A stretch of 45,125 nucleotides of DNA from Candidatus Anoxychlamydiales bacterium (GTDB lineage Bacteria > Chlamydiota > Chlamydiia > Chlamydiales > SM23-39): positions 1 through 45,125 of the forward strand of contig JAAKFI010000008.1 in the NCBI GenBank assembly GCA_011065125.1, written 5' to 3'. Of the stretch, positions 16,160 through 24,700 are shown one piece after another (within the stretch, counting starts at the first letter, position 1; each line of letters begins with the position of its first letter). A program made the position numbers and the translations under genes. The notes below the pieces were generated by a model that was given only the letters and a program-made list of their open reading frames with translations, searched no databases and was not told where the DNA came from.

Positions 16160-16720
16160 ATGCAATTAACAGTTTATAAAAGAAAAACAGATACTAAAAA
16201 AGATATCAATGTCTTAAGACATGAAGGTAATATACCTGCAGTTTTATACTCAAAAGGTATAAAAAGTGAAAATATTTATATAAACAAAAGTGAGTTTGAA
16301 AAGATTTTAAGAACTTTAAAATCAGGAGATCTATCAACAACAATATTTAAAGTTAAATCAGAAAAAGAAACTTATGATGCGATAGTAAAAGACATTCAAT
16401 ATTTTATTACTACATATGATATTTCACATCTTGATTTATATAAATTAAATCCTAAAGAAAAAATTAAAGTAAATGTACCTATTAGATTTATTGGTGGTCA
16501 AGCATGTAAAGGGGTAAAGCAAGGTGGTACAATAAGACAAATCTTAAGAAAAGCTAAAGTTAAATGTTTTTCAAAAGATATGCCGAAAGAATTTATTGTG
16601 GATGTAGCAAGTTTAGATGTTGGTGATGTAAAAAGATTATCTGATATTGATTTTCCAAAAGGAGTAGATCCTATTACAAAAGCTCTAAAAGAAGTAGTTA
16701 TAGCGATTACAAAAAAATAA
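16160..16720 (+). CDS. rplY: 50S ribosomal protein L25 (CTC type)
   Basis: L25 binds 5S rRNA. This is the longer, two-domain TL5/CTC version, 186 residues. The start is ATG 16160, with TGGAG 6 nt upstream; the longer reading from TTG 16148 would include that ribosome binding site and is rejected. The N-terminal 5S-binding domain begins MQLTVYKRKTDTKKDINVLR and contains GNIPAVLYSKG. The C-terminal beta-rich domain has VNVPIRFIGGQACKGVKQGG and ends with ITKALKEVVIAITKK. It opens the block rplY-pth-rpsF-rpsR-rplI-ispE, in the same order as CT799-CT804. Its stop overlaps the pth ATG by one base (TAATG). Confidence 0.95.
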   Translation: MQLTVYKRKTDTKKDINVLRHEGNIPAVLYSKGIKSENIYINKSEFEKILRTLKSGDLSTTIFKVKSEKETYDAIVKDIQYFITTYDISHLDLYKLNPKEKIKVNVPIRFIGGQACKGVKQGGTIRQILRKAKVKCFSKDMPKEFIVDVASLDVGDVKRLSDIDFPKGVDPITKALKEVVIAITKK

Positions 16721-17322
16721 TGGAAAGTTTTTTAATAACAGGCCTTGGAAATCCAGGAATATTATATAAAAATACAAGACATAATATCGGATTTAAAGCA
16801 ATTGAGAGTTTAGCTAAAAAATACTCTTTAGTTTTTAAGAAAAATAAAAAACTAAAATCTTTAATTGCTGAAGGTATAATTTTTGAAAAAAAAGTGATTT
16901 TGCAGCTTCCACAAACATATATGAATGAAAGTGGATCAGCTCTTAGGCTGGTTAAAGATTTTTATAAAATAAATTTAGAAAATATTTTAGTTGTTGTTGA
17001 TGATGCAGATATTAATTTTGAAGAATTTAGAATAAAAGAAAAAGGATCTTCAGCTGGACACAATGGACTTAAAAATATTGAAGAAAATTTAAATACAAAA
17101 GACTATGCAAGACTTAAATTTGGTATCGGAAAAGAAGAAAATTTAAAGTCATTTGTTTTAAAGCGTTTTGATAAAAAAGAAACTAAAATTTTAGAAGAAC
17201 TTTTAGATAAAGCAATTAAAATAATAGAGCTTTGGTTGACTGATGGAATTACAAAAGCTCAAAATTTTGCAAATGTCAAAATAAAAAAAGATAAATCAAA
17301 TAATGAGGATAAAAATGAGTAA
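16720..17322 (+). CDS. pth: Peptidyl-tRNA hydrolase
   Basis: Pth rescues tRNAs from prematurely released peptidyl-tRNA. The protein has 200 residues. The catalytic features are all present: GLGNPGILYKNTRHNIGF with the active-site Asn and His, QTYMNESGSAL, VVDDADINF with the catalytic Asp, and GHNGLKNIE. The C-terminal tail is lysine-rich (KIKKDKSNNEDK) and may be flexible. Translation is coupled to rplY by a TAATG junction and to rpsF by an 8-bp overlap (ATGAGTAA). Confidence 0.97.
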   Translation: MESFLITGLGNPGILYKNTRHNIGFKAIESLAKKYSLVFKKNKKLKSLIAEGIIFEKKVILQLPQTYMNESGSALRLVKDFYKINLENILVVVDDADINFEEFRIKEKGSSAGHNGLKNIEENLNTKDYARLKFGIGKEENLKSFVLKRFDKKETKILEELLDKAIKIIELWLTDGITKAQNFANVKIKKDKSNNEDKNE

Positions 17323-17659
17323 AGAAAGAAACAGATTATATGAAGGGATGTATATAATAAACGCTTCTTTATCTGAAGACGCTAGAAATAAGGCGCTTAA
17401 AAAAATAACAGATGCAATAGAAGAAAAAAAAGGTAAAATCCATAAAATTCATGAAATGGGAAAAAGAAAATTAGCTTATGAAATAGACAAAAAAAGAGAA
17501 GGTTTTTATTATTTAATTTATTTTACTCTCTCTTCTTTATTAATAGATGAAATATGGAAAGAATATCATCTTCATGAAGATATAATTAGATTTACCACAC
17601 TTAAAGCAAATGATGTTAAAGAAACTTTAGAATTTAAACCGTTAATAAAAGAAAAATAA
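17315..17659 (+). CDS. rpsF: 30S ribosomal protein S6
   Basis: S6 forms a heterodimer with S18 on the platform of the small subunit. I start it at ATG 17315 ([19 protein letters not shown]), preceded by GAGG at a good distance; the frame also allows 17303, but that would remove the ribosome binding site. The 114-residue protein has typical motifs: YEGMYIIN at the start, [22 protein letters not shown] and IIRFTTLKA near the end. It lies in the usual S6-S18-L9 order. Confidence 0.95.
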   Translation: MSKERNRLYEGMYIINASLSEDARNKALKKITDAIEEKKGKIHKIHEMGKRKLAYEIDKKREGFYYLIYFTLSSLLIDEIWKEYHLHEDIIRFTTLKANDVKETLEFKPLIKEK

Positions 17660-17672
17660 AATAGGGGATTTT

Positions 17673-17909
17673 ATGGCTAGAAACAACTCATTATTTTCAA
17701 GAAAAAGAAAGTCATGTCCGTTTTCAACTGCTGGAATAAAAGAAATTGATTATAAAGATATAGATAATCTTAAATTATTTATTACAGATAGAGGTAAAGT
17801 ATTACCAAGAAGAATTACAGGCGTTTCTTTTTCTTATCAACTAATGTTAAAAAAAGCGATAAAAAGAGCAAGACAAATGGCACTACTTCCTTTTGTCACA
17901 ATGGATTAA
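17673..17909 (+). CDS. rpsR: 30S ribosomal protein S18
   Basis: S18 partners with S6. The 78 residues include the diagnostic block [26 protein letters not shown] followed by [10 protein letters not shown], with GGGGATT-like Shine-Dalgarno sequence (AGGGGA) before the ATG. The N-terminal [11 protein letters not shown] has the cysteine seen in many S18 proteins. The stop is followed at once by the ribosome binding site of rplI (AAGGAG). Confidence 0.97.
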   Translation: MARNNSLFSRKRKSCPFSTAGIKEIDYKDIDNLKLFITDRGKVLPRRITGVSFSYQLMLKKAIKRARQMALLPFVTMD

Positions 17910-17919
17910 GGAGATAACA

Positions 17920-18447
17920 ATGGCTCAAAAATTGAAATTATTACTAATTAAAGATGTTATGGATTTAGGTAAAAGTGGAGAGATTATATCTGTAAAACCT
18001 GGATATGCTAGAAACTTTTTATTTCCAAAACAAAAAGCTATTAGAGCTGATAAAAATACGATTAGAATGCAAGGGAAGCTTCAAAAAGAAAGAGCGGTTA
18101 AAACTGCTCACGATAAAAAAGAATCTATAGAACTTGCTAAGGTTTTAGAAAACGTTAAGCTTTCAATTACAGTAAAAGTGGATCCAGCAGGACATATGTA
18201 TGGATCAGTTGGACATATAGATATAGTTCAATTACTAAAAGAAAAAAACATTGAACTTGATAAGAAAAATATAGCTTTAAAGAAACCAATTAAAGAAGTT
18301 GGTGAATTTGATATTCTAATTAAACTTGTAGAAGATGTTGAAGTTAATATTAAATTATCTGTAATACCTGAAGCTGTAAAAGAAGAAGAAAAGAAAGAGA
18401 AAAAACAACCTAAGAAAGAAGAAAGTATTAAAGAAGAAGAAAAGTAG
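17920..18447 (+). CDS. rplI: 50S ribosomal protein L9
   Basis: L9 bridges domains of 23S rRNA through two globular domains joined by a long helix. I start it at ATG 17920 (MAQKLKLLLIKDV), 7 nt after AAGGAG. A longer reading from TTG 17893 overlaps rpsR and is rejected. The N-terminal domain has GKSGEIISVKPGYARNFLFPKQKA. The C-terminal domain includes DPAGHMYGSVGHIDIVQLL. The last 25 residues are a lysine/glutamate tail (EEEKKEKKQPKKEE) beyond the normal L9 end, so the 175-residue protein is longer than the usual 150. The stop overlaps the ispE GTG by one base. Confidence 0.96.
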   Translation: MAQKLKLLLIKDVMDLGKSGEIISVKPGYARNFLFPKQKAIRADKNTIRMQGKLQKERAVKTAHDKKESIELAKVLENVKLSITVKVDPAGHMYGSVGHIDIVQLLKEKNIELDKKNIALKKPIKEVGEFDILIKLVEDVEVNIKLSVIPEAVKEEEKKEKKQPKKEESIKEEEK

Positions 18448-19280
18448 TGGGGGTTTATTTATCTCCTGCTAAGGTAAATTTATTTTTTAAAGTTATCAAA
18501 AAAAGAAAAGATAACTTTCATGAAATAGCATCAATTTACCAAGCAGTATCACTATTTGATAAACTGTCTTTTGAAAAGTCTAAAAAAGACAGTTTTTTTT
18601 CAACTGATAAATCAATTAAACATGAGCGCTTAAATTTAATAATTCAAGCGCTCGATTTATTTAGAGAAAAAACAAAGATCAATGATTGTGTATCTATTCA
18701 TTTAGAAAAAAACATACCTATAAGCGCTGGTTTAGGTGGAGGTAGCTCAAATGCTGCAACTACTCTTTTTGCTTTAAATGACCTATTTGATAGACCTTTA
18801 TCTAATCAAGGAATGATTGAATTATCTAAAAAAATAGGATCAGATCCAGCTTTTTTCTTTTCTAAAGGAGCTGCATTTTGCACCGATGTTGGGAGTGTTT
18901 TTGAAAATATTGAAATAAAAGATTTAAGTTTTTTTATTGCCAAGCCATCTTTTGGGCTTTCGACTAAAGAAGTTTTTGAAAATTTAGATATTAGTTTACT
19001 AGAAAAAAAAGATATTAATTCTATAATAAATTCTTATAAAAAAAATGAATTTGTTTTTTTTAATGATTTAGAAAAATCATCATTTTTGCTAGATAAAAGA
19101 ATGGATAACATTAAAAACTATCTTAAAAAAATTGGTTTTAAAACAGCTGTAATGAGTGGTTCCGGTTCTAGCTTTTTTTGCTTAAATGATAATGTAAAAG
19201 TTCAAGATACTAAAGATATAAGCTTTTTCAAAGTAAAATCTATTAAAAGAAAAGAAGGTTTTTGGTATTCTAATAATTAA
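18447..19280 (+). CDS. ispE: 4-diphosphocytidyl-2-C-methyl-D-erythritol kinase
   Basis: IspE phosphorylates CDP-methylerythritol in the MEP route to isoprenoids. The protein has 277 residues with a GTG start overlapping the rplI stop. It begins YLSPAKVNLFFKVIKKRKD with the substrate-binding Lys. The GHMP kinase ATP loop is PISAGLGGGSSNAAT. The region after it has GSDPAFFFSKGAAFC, and motif 3 is MSGSGSSFF. Its presence in this ribosomal block is the same as CT804. It indicates that the organism makes its own isoprenoid precursors. Confidence 0.95.
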   Translation: MGVYLSPAKVNLFFKVIKKRKDNFHEIASIYQAVSLFDKLSFEKSKKDSFFSTDKSIKHERLNLIIQALDLFREKTKINDCVSIHLEKNIPISAGLGGGSSNAATTLFALNDLFDRPLSNQGMIELSKKIGSDPAFFFSKGAAFCTDVGSVFENIEIKDLSFFIAKPSFGLSTKEVFENLDISLLEKKDINSIINSYKKNEFVFFNDLEKSSFLLDKRMDNIKNYLKKIGFKTAVMSGSGSSFFCLNDNVKVQDTKDISFFKVKSIKRKEGFWYSNN

Positions 19281-19300
19281 ATTTTAAATGTTTAAGTTTA

Positions 19301-20287
19301 ATGGATAAAGATAAATATATATTAATTACAGGCGCTAGTGGTTTTATCGGATCTGGGATTATTAAATATCTAAATGATCTTGGGTATGAAAATCTAATAT
19401 TAATAGATGATCTAAATGATGATAAATGGAAGAATTTAGTTTCTAAAAAGTTTTTAGATATTATTAATATTGAAGATGCTTTTTCTTTTCTAAGAGCTAA
19501 CAGAAAAAAAATATCTTCAATAATTCATATGGGAGCTTGCTCTGACACCACATGCAGCGATGCTAACTATCTACTTGAAAATAATTATAGATTCACAAAA
19601 GATTTAGCAATCTTTTCCATTCAAAACAATATTAGATTTATCTATGCATCTTCAGCTGCAACTTATGGTGATGGAAAAAACGGATTTGATGATGATATTG
19701 AAAATTTAGATAATCTAAAACCAATAAATATGTATGCATATTCAAAGCATCTATTTGATCTATTTGCTAAAAGAGAAAATTTATTTGATAAGATTGTAGG
19801 TCTTAAATATTTCAATGTTTTTGGTCCTAATGAATACCACAAAAAGCATATGTCATCGATGATATATAAGATGCATAACATTGCAAATACAGGAGAAGTA
19901 ATCAAACTTTTTAAATCGAATGATTTGAAAAAATTTGATCATGGTGAGCAAAAAAGAGATTTTATATATGTAAAAGATGCAGTTAATTTTACTTGTAAAT
20001 TTTTATTTTCGCCATATGATAAAGCCGCTGGTTTATTTAATGTAGGATCTGGTTTAGCTTCTTCCTGGAATGAGATGGCAAAGTATTTATTTTTAGCTTT
20101 AAAAAAAGATGCAAATATTAAATACATTGATATGCCAAATACTTTAAGTGATCAATACCAAAATTACACTAAAGCATCTACTACAAAATTAAAAAATATT
20201 TTCAAAGATGAATTTAAAATAACTTCAATGAAAGATAGTATAAATGACTATGTTAATAACTATTTGCTTGAAGGTGAGATGTGGTAA
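19301..20287 (+). CDS. hldD: ADP-L-glycero-D-manno-heptose 6-epimerase
   Basis: HldD turns ADP-D-glycero-D-manno-heptose into the L form used in LPS core. The 328-residue extended SDR protein has the Rossmann loop GASGFIGSG at residues about 10-18, IHMGACSDTTCSD, the catalytic pattern S...YAYSKHLFD, and GLKYFNVFGPNEYHKKHMSS. The DDLNDDKWKNL segment matches the family after the cofactor loop. It is 20 bp after ispE and its end overlaps hldE by 7 bp, so it forms an operon with the kinase. Chlamydiaceae LPS lacks heptose, so this pathway marks a difference from them. Confidence 0.93.
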   Translation: MDKDKYILITGASGFIGSGIIKYLNDLGYENLILIDDLNDDKWKNLVSKKFLDIINIEDAFSFLRANRKKISSIIHMGACSDTTCSDANYLLENNYRFTKDLAIFSIQNNIRFIYASSAATYGDGKNGFDDDIENLDNLKPINMYAYSKHLFDLFAKRENLFDKIVGLKYFNVFGPNEYHKKHMSSMIYKMHNIANTGEVIKLFKSNDLKKFDHGEQKRDFIYVKDAVNFTCKFLFSPYDKAAGLFNVGSGLASSWNEMAKYLFLALKKDANIKYIDMPNTLSDQYQNYTKASTTKLKNIFKDEFKITSMKDSINDYVNNYLLEGEMW

Positions 20288-21558
20288 AACTTTCTAATAA
20301 CTTTTCTTTAATAGGTCCAATAAATGCTTTGGTAATTGGAGATTTGATGTTAGATAAATATACCATTGGAAAAGTAAGTAGAATATCACCCGAAGCTCCT
20401 GTTTCAATTTTAAAAGTAGATAGTGAAAAAATATTGCCAGGAGGCGCTGGTAATGTAGTTTTGAATTTTTTATCAATGGGATCTAATGTAAAAATCTTAT
20501 CAAGACTAGGTCTTTCATTAGAAGATGATATCTTAGCAAATGAGCTTAAAAATTCAAAAGCCGACATAAACCACCTATATTCTGAAAAAAACTATAAAAC
20601 GCCTATTAAAAATCGTTTAATAGCAGATTCTCAGCAACTGCTTAGAGTGGATAACGAAGATCTTAAAATTATTGATTTAGAATTAGAAAAAAAAATAATT
20701 AAGGATTTTGATGAAATTTTTAAAGATATTCAAATAGTTGCAATTTCTGATTATGCTAAAGGATTTTTATCGGATAATCTTTTAAAAGAAATAATAAATT
20801 ATGCAAATGATAAAAATATTTTAACTATAGTAGATCCTAAAGGAAATGATTTTTCAAAATATAAAAATGCATATCTTATTAAACCAAACTTTTTAGAAGC
20901 ATATAGCGCAACTAACTCTTCATTTAATAGACCTTTAAATGAAGTAGCACAAGCTCTTTTAGAAATTACAAATTCAAAATATCTATTAATCACAAATTCA
21001 AAAGATGGAATGTCACTTTTTGATAGAAAAAATAACAGGTATGATTTTCCAGTAATATCTAAAGAATTAAAAGATCCAACAGGAGCAGGGGACACTGTTC
21101 TAGCAATGCTTTGTATATGTTTAGCAAATAATATAAATATAAAAATTGCTCCTACTTTTTGTAATATTGCAGCAGGTATTGCAATTGAGCAACTAGGCTG
21201 TGCTAAAGTAGATTTATCTTCTTTAGCTAGAAGAATGCTTAAAATAGATAGCGATAATAAAATTTTTGATTCCAAACATTTATATGCTTTGAAAAAAGCT
21301 ATAAAAAATACAGATTTTTCAATACTTGAAATAAGTTCTAATATTTCAATTACAAGTACTTTGTTTCAAAATATAAAAAAATTATCTGATAGCGGAAAAA
21401 AAGATTTAATAGTTTATATAAATGATGATAATCCAAAAGATGATTTCATATCTTTTCTATCTTCTTTAAACGAGATTAGTTTTATTATTTTAAATTCTAA
21501 AAATTATAAAAGTTTAATTAAAGAAATAAAGCCTGGTAAAATATTTCAAATGAAATAG
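20281..21558 (+). CDS. hldE: D-glycero-beta-D-manno-heptose-7-phosphate kinase with decayed ATase half
   Basis: The first 310 residues are a PfkB-type heptose-7-phosphate kinase: ALVIGDLMLDKYTIGKVSRI, then PGGAGNVVLNFLSMG, and the catalytic DPTGAGDTVLAM. In normal HldE a second domain (about 130 residues) with an HxGH nucleotidyltransferase motif makes ADP-heptose. Here the C-terminal 110 residues keep the fold pattern (KKDLIVYINDD, as in the usual IVAVNSD), but HxGH is missing: the aligned segment reads NISITSTLF. That half looks inactive. The GTG start overlaps hldD by 7 bp, with AAGGTGA just before it. A separate adenylyltransferase would be needed to complete the pathway. Confidence 0.88.
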   Translation: MVKLSNNFSLIGPINALVIGDLMLDKYTIGKVSRISPEAPVSILKVDSEKILPGGAGNVVLNFLSMGSNVKILSRLGLSLEDDILANELKNSKADINHLYSEKNYKTPIKNRLIADSQQLLRVDNEDLKIIDLELEKKIIKDFDEIFKDIQIVAISDYAKGFLSDNLLKEIINYANDKNILTIVDPKGNDFSKYKNAYLIKPNFLEAYSATNSSFNRPLNEVAQALLEITNSKYLLITNSKDGMSLFDRKNNRYDFPVISKELKDPTGAGDTVLAMLCICLANNINIKIAPTFCNIAAGIAIEQLGCAKVDLSSLARRMLKIDSDNKIFDSKHLYALKKAIKNTDFSILEISSNISITSTLFQNIKKLSDSGKKDLIVYINDDNPKDDFISFLSSLNEISFIILNSKNYKSLIKEIKPGKIFQMK

Positions 21559-21586
21559 AAAATTTTAAAAAATCAATTTAATAAAA

Positions 21587-22057
21587 CTAGTCAACTGATC
21601 CTGGAAGATGCGGTTGTTCCTCATCTGCTTCTCTAATATCTTCTAAAATAGCAATTGGATTATGAAAGTATACGGACCATCTAGGCTTTTTAAGAGGAAC
21701 TCTAACAGGAGGTCTTGGCGTATCAGTATGATCTAAACTGCCATCCTCTTCAGAAGAATAGCCTCTTTCAGATAACTCCATAGTATCTACGATTTTTAAA
21801 TCTCCACTTTGATCTTTTTTTAAAACTTGAATTTTATTTTTAAGTTTTGCGTATTTAACTAAAACACACATAACAAAACTCGTAATTATAAATGTTCCTA
21901 AAGCCACAAGAGAAATTTTCAAAAATAAATAGGGTTCTTCATTAGTGTTATCATTGAAATTTGGTTTTTTATTATTTGTGTGATTTAATGCATAAGTTGT
22001 AGCAATTAAACTATTAAAAACAATAGGGAAATAAGATCTTAAAAAGCTAGTTTTCAT
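21587..22057 (-). CDS. Hypothetical single-pass membrane protein with Pro-rich tail
   Basis: The protein has 156 residues and belongs to no family I recognise. A hydrophobic N-terminus (about residues 5-24) could be a signal peptide. A second strong transmembrane segment (about 44-67) follows an Asn-rich loop. The C-terminal half is hydrophilic: an acidic Ser-rich stretch (GYSSEEDGSLDHTD) and then TPRPPVRVPLKKPRW. It sits between hldE (convergent, 28 bp) and mnmA, with its own leader of about 60 bp. The layout is compatible with a lineage-specific envelope or inclusion protein, but there is no direct evidence. Confidence 0.6.
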   Translation of the reverse strand: MKTSFLRSYFPIVFNSLIATTYALNHTNNKKPNFNDNTNEEPYLFLKISLVALGTFIITSFVMCVLVKYAKLKNKIQVLKKDQSGDLKIVDTMELSERGYSSEEDGSLDHTDTPRPPVRVPLKKPRWSVYFHNPIAILEDIREADEEQPHLPGSVD

Positions 22058-22119
22058 AATGTGAATTATTTTTTAGTTAAGAGTTTATGATTAGAATAAA
22101 ATAAATAAAACTAAAATAA

Positions 22120-23187
22120 TTATTTGATAACCTTTGTAATAATTGCTCCGCCTAAGCAAATAGTATCTTTATAAAAAACTATAGATTGCCCAAGAGTTAC
22201 TGCTCTTTGCTCAGTTTCAAAACTTACATAAATATTGCCATTTTCAATTTTATCTATTTGACACTTCTGATCTGTTTGTCTGTATCTAACTTTAGCTAAG
22301 CATTTATAGGGAAAAGTTAGATTAATATTTTCATTTACAAAAGTAAGATCATTTGCAATTAGTTTATTTGAAAAAAGCTCTATACTTTCTTTTCCTTGAG
22401 ATACATATAAGATATTATTTTTCACATCTTTATCAACAACAAACCAAGCATCACCCTCTCCTCCTATTTTAAGACCTTTTCTCTGTCCTATAGTATAAAA
22501 ACTAAGTCCGTCATGAGATCCTATAATTTTATTATCTATTGTTCTGATTTCTCCTTTTTCGAAAGGAATGAAGTCTTTTAAAAAATCTTTGAAATTTCTT
22601 TTTCCAATAAAACAAATTCCAGTAGAGTCTTTTTTATTAGCATTGATAAGATTATTTTTTTTAGCTATTTCTCTAACTTCTTTTTTAGTGAGATGACCAA
22701 TTGGGAATAATATTTTTTCTAAGATAGAAGATTTTAAAGTATATAAAAAATAGCTTTGATCTTTAGTTATATCATTTCCTTTTTTTAGATGATTTTTATT
22801 ATTAATTACTTCATTTTGGCAATAGTGTCCAGTTGCTAAAAAATTTGCATTTAATTGAAGGGCTTTATTTAAAAAAAGTTTGAATTTTATTTCTTTATTG
22901 CAAAGTATATCCGGATTTGGAGTAAATCCTTTTTTAAACTCAGTTAAGCATTTTTCAAAAACTAATTTTTTATATTCTTCAACAAAATTAATAGAGTAGT
23001 ACGGAATATTTAATAATTGGCATACTTTAACAACATCTAAATAGTCTTCTTTTGCGCTGCAATTACTTTTATCATCCTGCCAATTTTTCATAAAAAGGCC
23101 GATTACCCTGTATCCCTGTTGTTTTAAAAGAATGGCTGCAACAGAAGAGTCAACACCTCCTGACATTCCAAGAGCTACTGTTTTCAT
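22120..23187 (-). CDS. mnmA: tRNA-specific 2-thiouridylase
   Basis: MnmA adds sulfur at U34 of tRNAs for Lys, Glu and Gln, which includes the tRNA-Gln(TTG) in this window. The 355-residue protein has the PP-loop LGMSGGVDSSVAAILLK at about residues 6-22. The catalytic cysteines are C96 (NPDILCNKEIKF) and C192 (DSTGICFIGKRNF). The C-terminal beta-barrel is normal with RVRYRQTDQ-like sequence. Its start overlaps the htpX stop by 4 bp, so htpX-mnmA is an operon, driven from the promoter upstream of htpX. Confidence 0.97.
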   Translation of the reverse strand: MKTVALGMSGGVDSSVAAILLKQQGYRVIGLFMKNWQDDKSNCSAKEDYLDVVKVCQLLNIPYYSINFVEEYKKLVFEKCLTEFKKGFTPNPDILCNKEIKFKLFLNKALQLNANFLATGHYCQNEVINNKNHLKKGNDITKDQSYFLYTLKSSILEKILFPIGHLTKKEVREIAKKNNLINANKKDSTGICFIGKRNFKDFLKDFIPFEKGEIRTIDNKIIGSHDGLSFYTIGQRKGLKIGGEGDAWFVVDKDVKNNILYVSQGKESIELFSNKLIANDLTFVNENINLTFPYKCLAKVRYRQTDQKCQIDKIENGNIYVSFETEQRAVTLGQSIVFYKDTICLGGAIITKVIK

Positions 23188-24080
23188 AAGTTTTTTAACC
23201 TTTCAATTCTATCTTTTAAAGGTGGGTGGGTGGCAAAAAGTCTAATAAATCCTTTTTTTGAGTTATTAGATATTTTAAAAGATTGAAATGCTGCTTTTTC
23301 CGAAGTTAAATCTCTTAATTCATAATTTTTATTTAAAGCCTCTAGAGCTTTTATCATTTTTTCTTTAGAGGTGATTTTAGCACTATTATAATCTGCTTTA
23401 TACTCTCTTTTTCTAGAGTATAAAGCTATAATCATAGACCCTAAAATCATAAAAATAATTTCAAATACAAAAACAAGGGATCTAGTAGCAAAATAAGAAG
23501 ATTTATTATTTCTCTCTTTATTATTTGAGGTGATTAAAAAGGCGAGTATTCTAGATAAAAACATAACAAAAGAGTTAATTATACCTTGAAGAAGGGTCAT
23601 AGTTACCATATCTCCATTTTTTATATGAGATATCTCATGGCCAATAATAGCCTCAATTTCATCAATATGTAATTTGTCTATCAAAGCGCTAGATAGAGCT
23701 ATTAAGGATCTTTTTTGAGAGGGGCCTGTTGCAAAAGCATTGATCTCTTTAGATTGATAAATACCAACTTCAGGGATATATTTTAAATTTGCCTTATTAG
23801 ACAAATTTTTAATCATTTCTAAAATAAATTTTGTGTTTTCATTTGTTTTATCTATTATTTTTACCTTCATTAGCCATTTAGCTAGAGCTTTGGAAAGGAA
23901 TAAAGAAATAAAAGATCCTATAAATCCCCAAAGTAAACAAAATATAGCTAAATTTTTAATATCTAAACCATAAGCGTTTATATACGGCTTAATATTGAAA
24001 ATTGATAATAAAAAGCTAATAGATAAAACAACTAATAAATTTACTATTAAAAATAAAAGAATCCTTTTTATTATGCTCAT
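23184..24080 (-). CDS. htpX: Membrane-bound zinc metalloprotease HtpX
   Basis: HtpX is an M48B protease that degrades damaged inner-membrane proteins, often induced by envelope stress. The protein has 298 residues. Transmembrane segments lie at about 5-28, 42-62, 160-183 and 199-221. The zinc site is H148-E149-x-x-H152 (GHEISHIKNGD), with the third ligand probably E226 in KREYKADYNSAK. The C-terminal ATHPPLKDRIERLKNL is typical. A strong promoter lies just upstream on the minus strand. It is cotranscribed with mnmA. Confidence 0.96.
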   Translation of the reverse strand: MSIIKRILLFLIVNLLVVLSISFLLSIFNIKPYINAYGLDIKNLAIFCLLWGFIGSFISLFLSKALAKWLMKVKIIDKTNENTKFILEMIKNLSNKANLKYIPEVGIYQSKEINAFATGPSQKRSLIALSSALIDKLHIDEIEAIIGHEISHIKNGDMVTMTLLQGIINSFVMFLSRILAFLITSNNKERNNKSSYFATRSLVFVFEIIFMILGSMIIALYSRKREYKADYNSAKITSKEKMIKALEALNKNYELRDLTSEKAAFQSFKISNNSKKGFIRLFATHPPLKDRIERLKNL

Positions 24081-24104
24081 AAAGTTACCTTATTTTTTAG
24101 AGAT

Positions 24105-24133
24105 ATTTTAAAGGTAATAAATCAATGTGTCAA
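24105..24133 (-). promoter_or_regulatory. Strong promoter of htpX-mnmA
   Basis: On the minus strand TTGACA (complement of 24128-24133) and TAAAAT (complement of 24105-24110) are spaced by 17 bp. The -35 is perfect and the -10 has one mismatch. Transcription would start near 24098, leaving a short leader before the ATG at 24080. I see no sign of a separate heat-shock element. Confidence 0.75.
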
Positions 24134-24257
24134 GAAAAGCTATTTTTCATAAGGTATAAAAAACATATAAAGATTTTTTTTATTTAAAAATCATTTGCTA
24201 AATATTGCTTATTTATGCGATCAAAATAATTAAATTAATTAAAAAGAGTTATATTTC

Positions 24258-24503
24258 ATGACAAAAATCCCAATTGCTTCAATAAATAAAAAAAAGAAAA
24301 TCATTTCTATTAATGAAATTAAAGATCATTTAGAAAATAATCATAAAGCATACGTTTTAATTACATGTTCTTATCCTGATTCAGAAGGCAAAATGGATGT
24401 GGAATTAAATTATTCAGGTGATGAAGTTTTAGCTTCTTATTTAGCTTTTCAAGCACAAAATTCTTTGGATCCAATAGAAGAAAAAATAAAAGATTTATGC
24501 TAA
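24258..24503 (+). CDS. Small hypothetical protein (81 aa)
   Basis: The protein has 81 residues, no transmembrane segment and no recognised domain. It starts MTKIPIASINKKKKIISINE and ends DPIEEKIKDLC, with a predicted helix-strand mixture; the middle has LITCSYPDSEGKMDVELNYSGDEVLASYLAFQAQ, at about residues 34-67. The central strand pair followed by an LASYLA helix suggests a small compact fold. It is divergent from htpX. The position, before the CT850-like gene, could correspond to a small chlamydial protein such as CT849.1, but I cannot confirm similarity. The length, the codon use like its neighbours and a clear start support a real gene. Confidence 0.6.
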   Translation: MTKIPIASINKKKKIISINEIKDHLENNHKAYVLITCSYPDSEGKMDVELNYSGDEVLASYLAFQAQNSLDPIEEKIKDLC

Positions 24504-24651
24504 AAATAAAAAAATAATAATAAAATGCATTTTTTTCTTTAGAAAAATGTTAAAGTAAAATAGATATAAAGATATAGATGGATGTTATTTTGTTATCTTT
24601 CGTTTTAGATTTCAAAATATTAAAATAAAAAAAAACTTTTATGTTTTTAAC

Positions 24652-24668
24652 TTTTGCTAATAGCAAAA
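24652..24668. repeat. Short hairpin before the coiled-coil membrane protein
   Basis: TTTTGCT-AAT-AGCAAAA forms a 7-bp stem, 32 bp before the ATG at 24701. No T-run follows on the plus strand, so it is not an obvious terminator in that direction. The rest of 24504-24700 is AT-rich with nothing else I can assign. Low information. Confidence 0.3.
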
Positions 24669-24700
24669 AAAGAAAAAATTAAAAAAAAATAAGTAAAAAA

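Noticed and set aside
16148-16160. TTG start for rplY at 16148
   Set aside because: It would translate the ribosome binding site of ATG 16160, and L25 begins at the latter.
17893-17920. TTG start for rplI at 17893
   Set aside because: It overlaps rpsR and includes the AAGGAG site of the ATG at 17920.
24504-24700. A further small gene in the AT-rich gap
   Set aside because: No frame with a start, ribosome binding site and useful length is present; only a short hairpin is seen.
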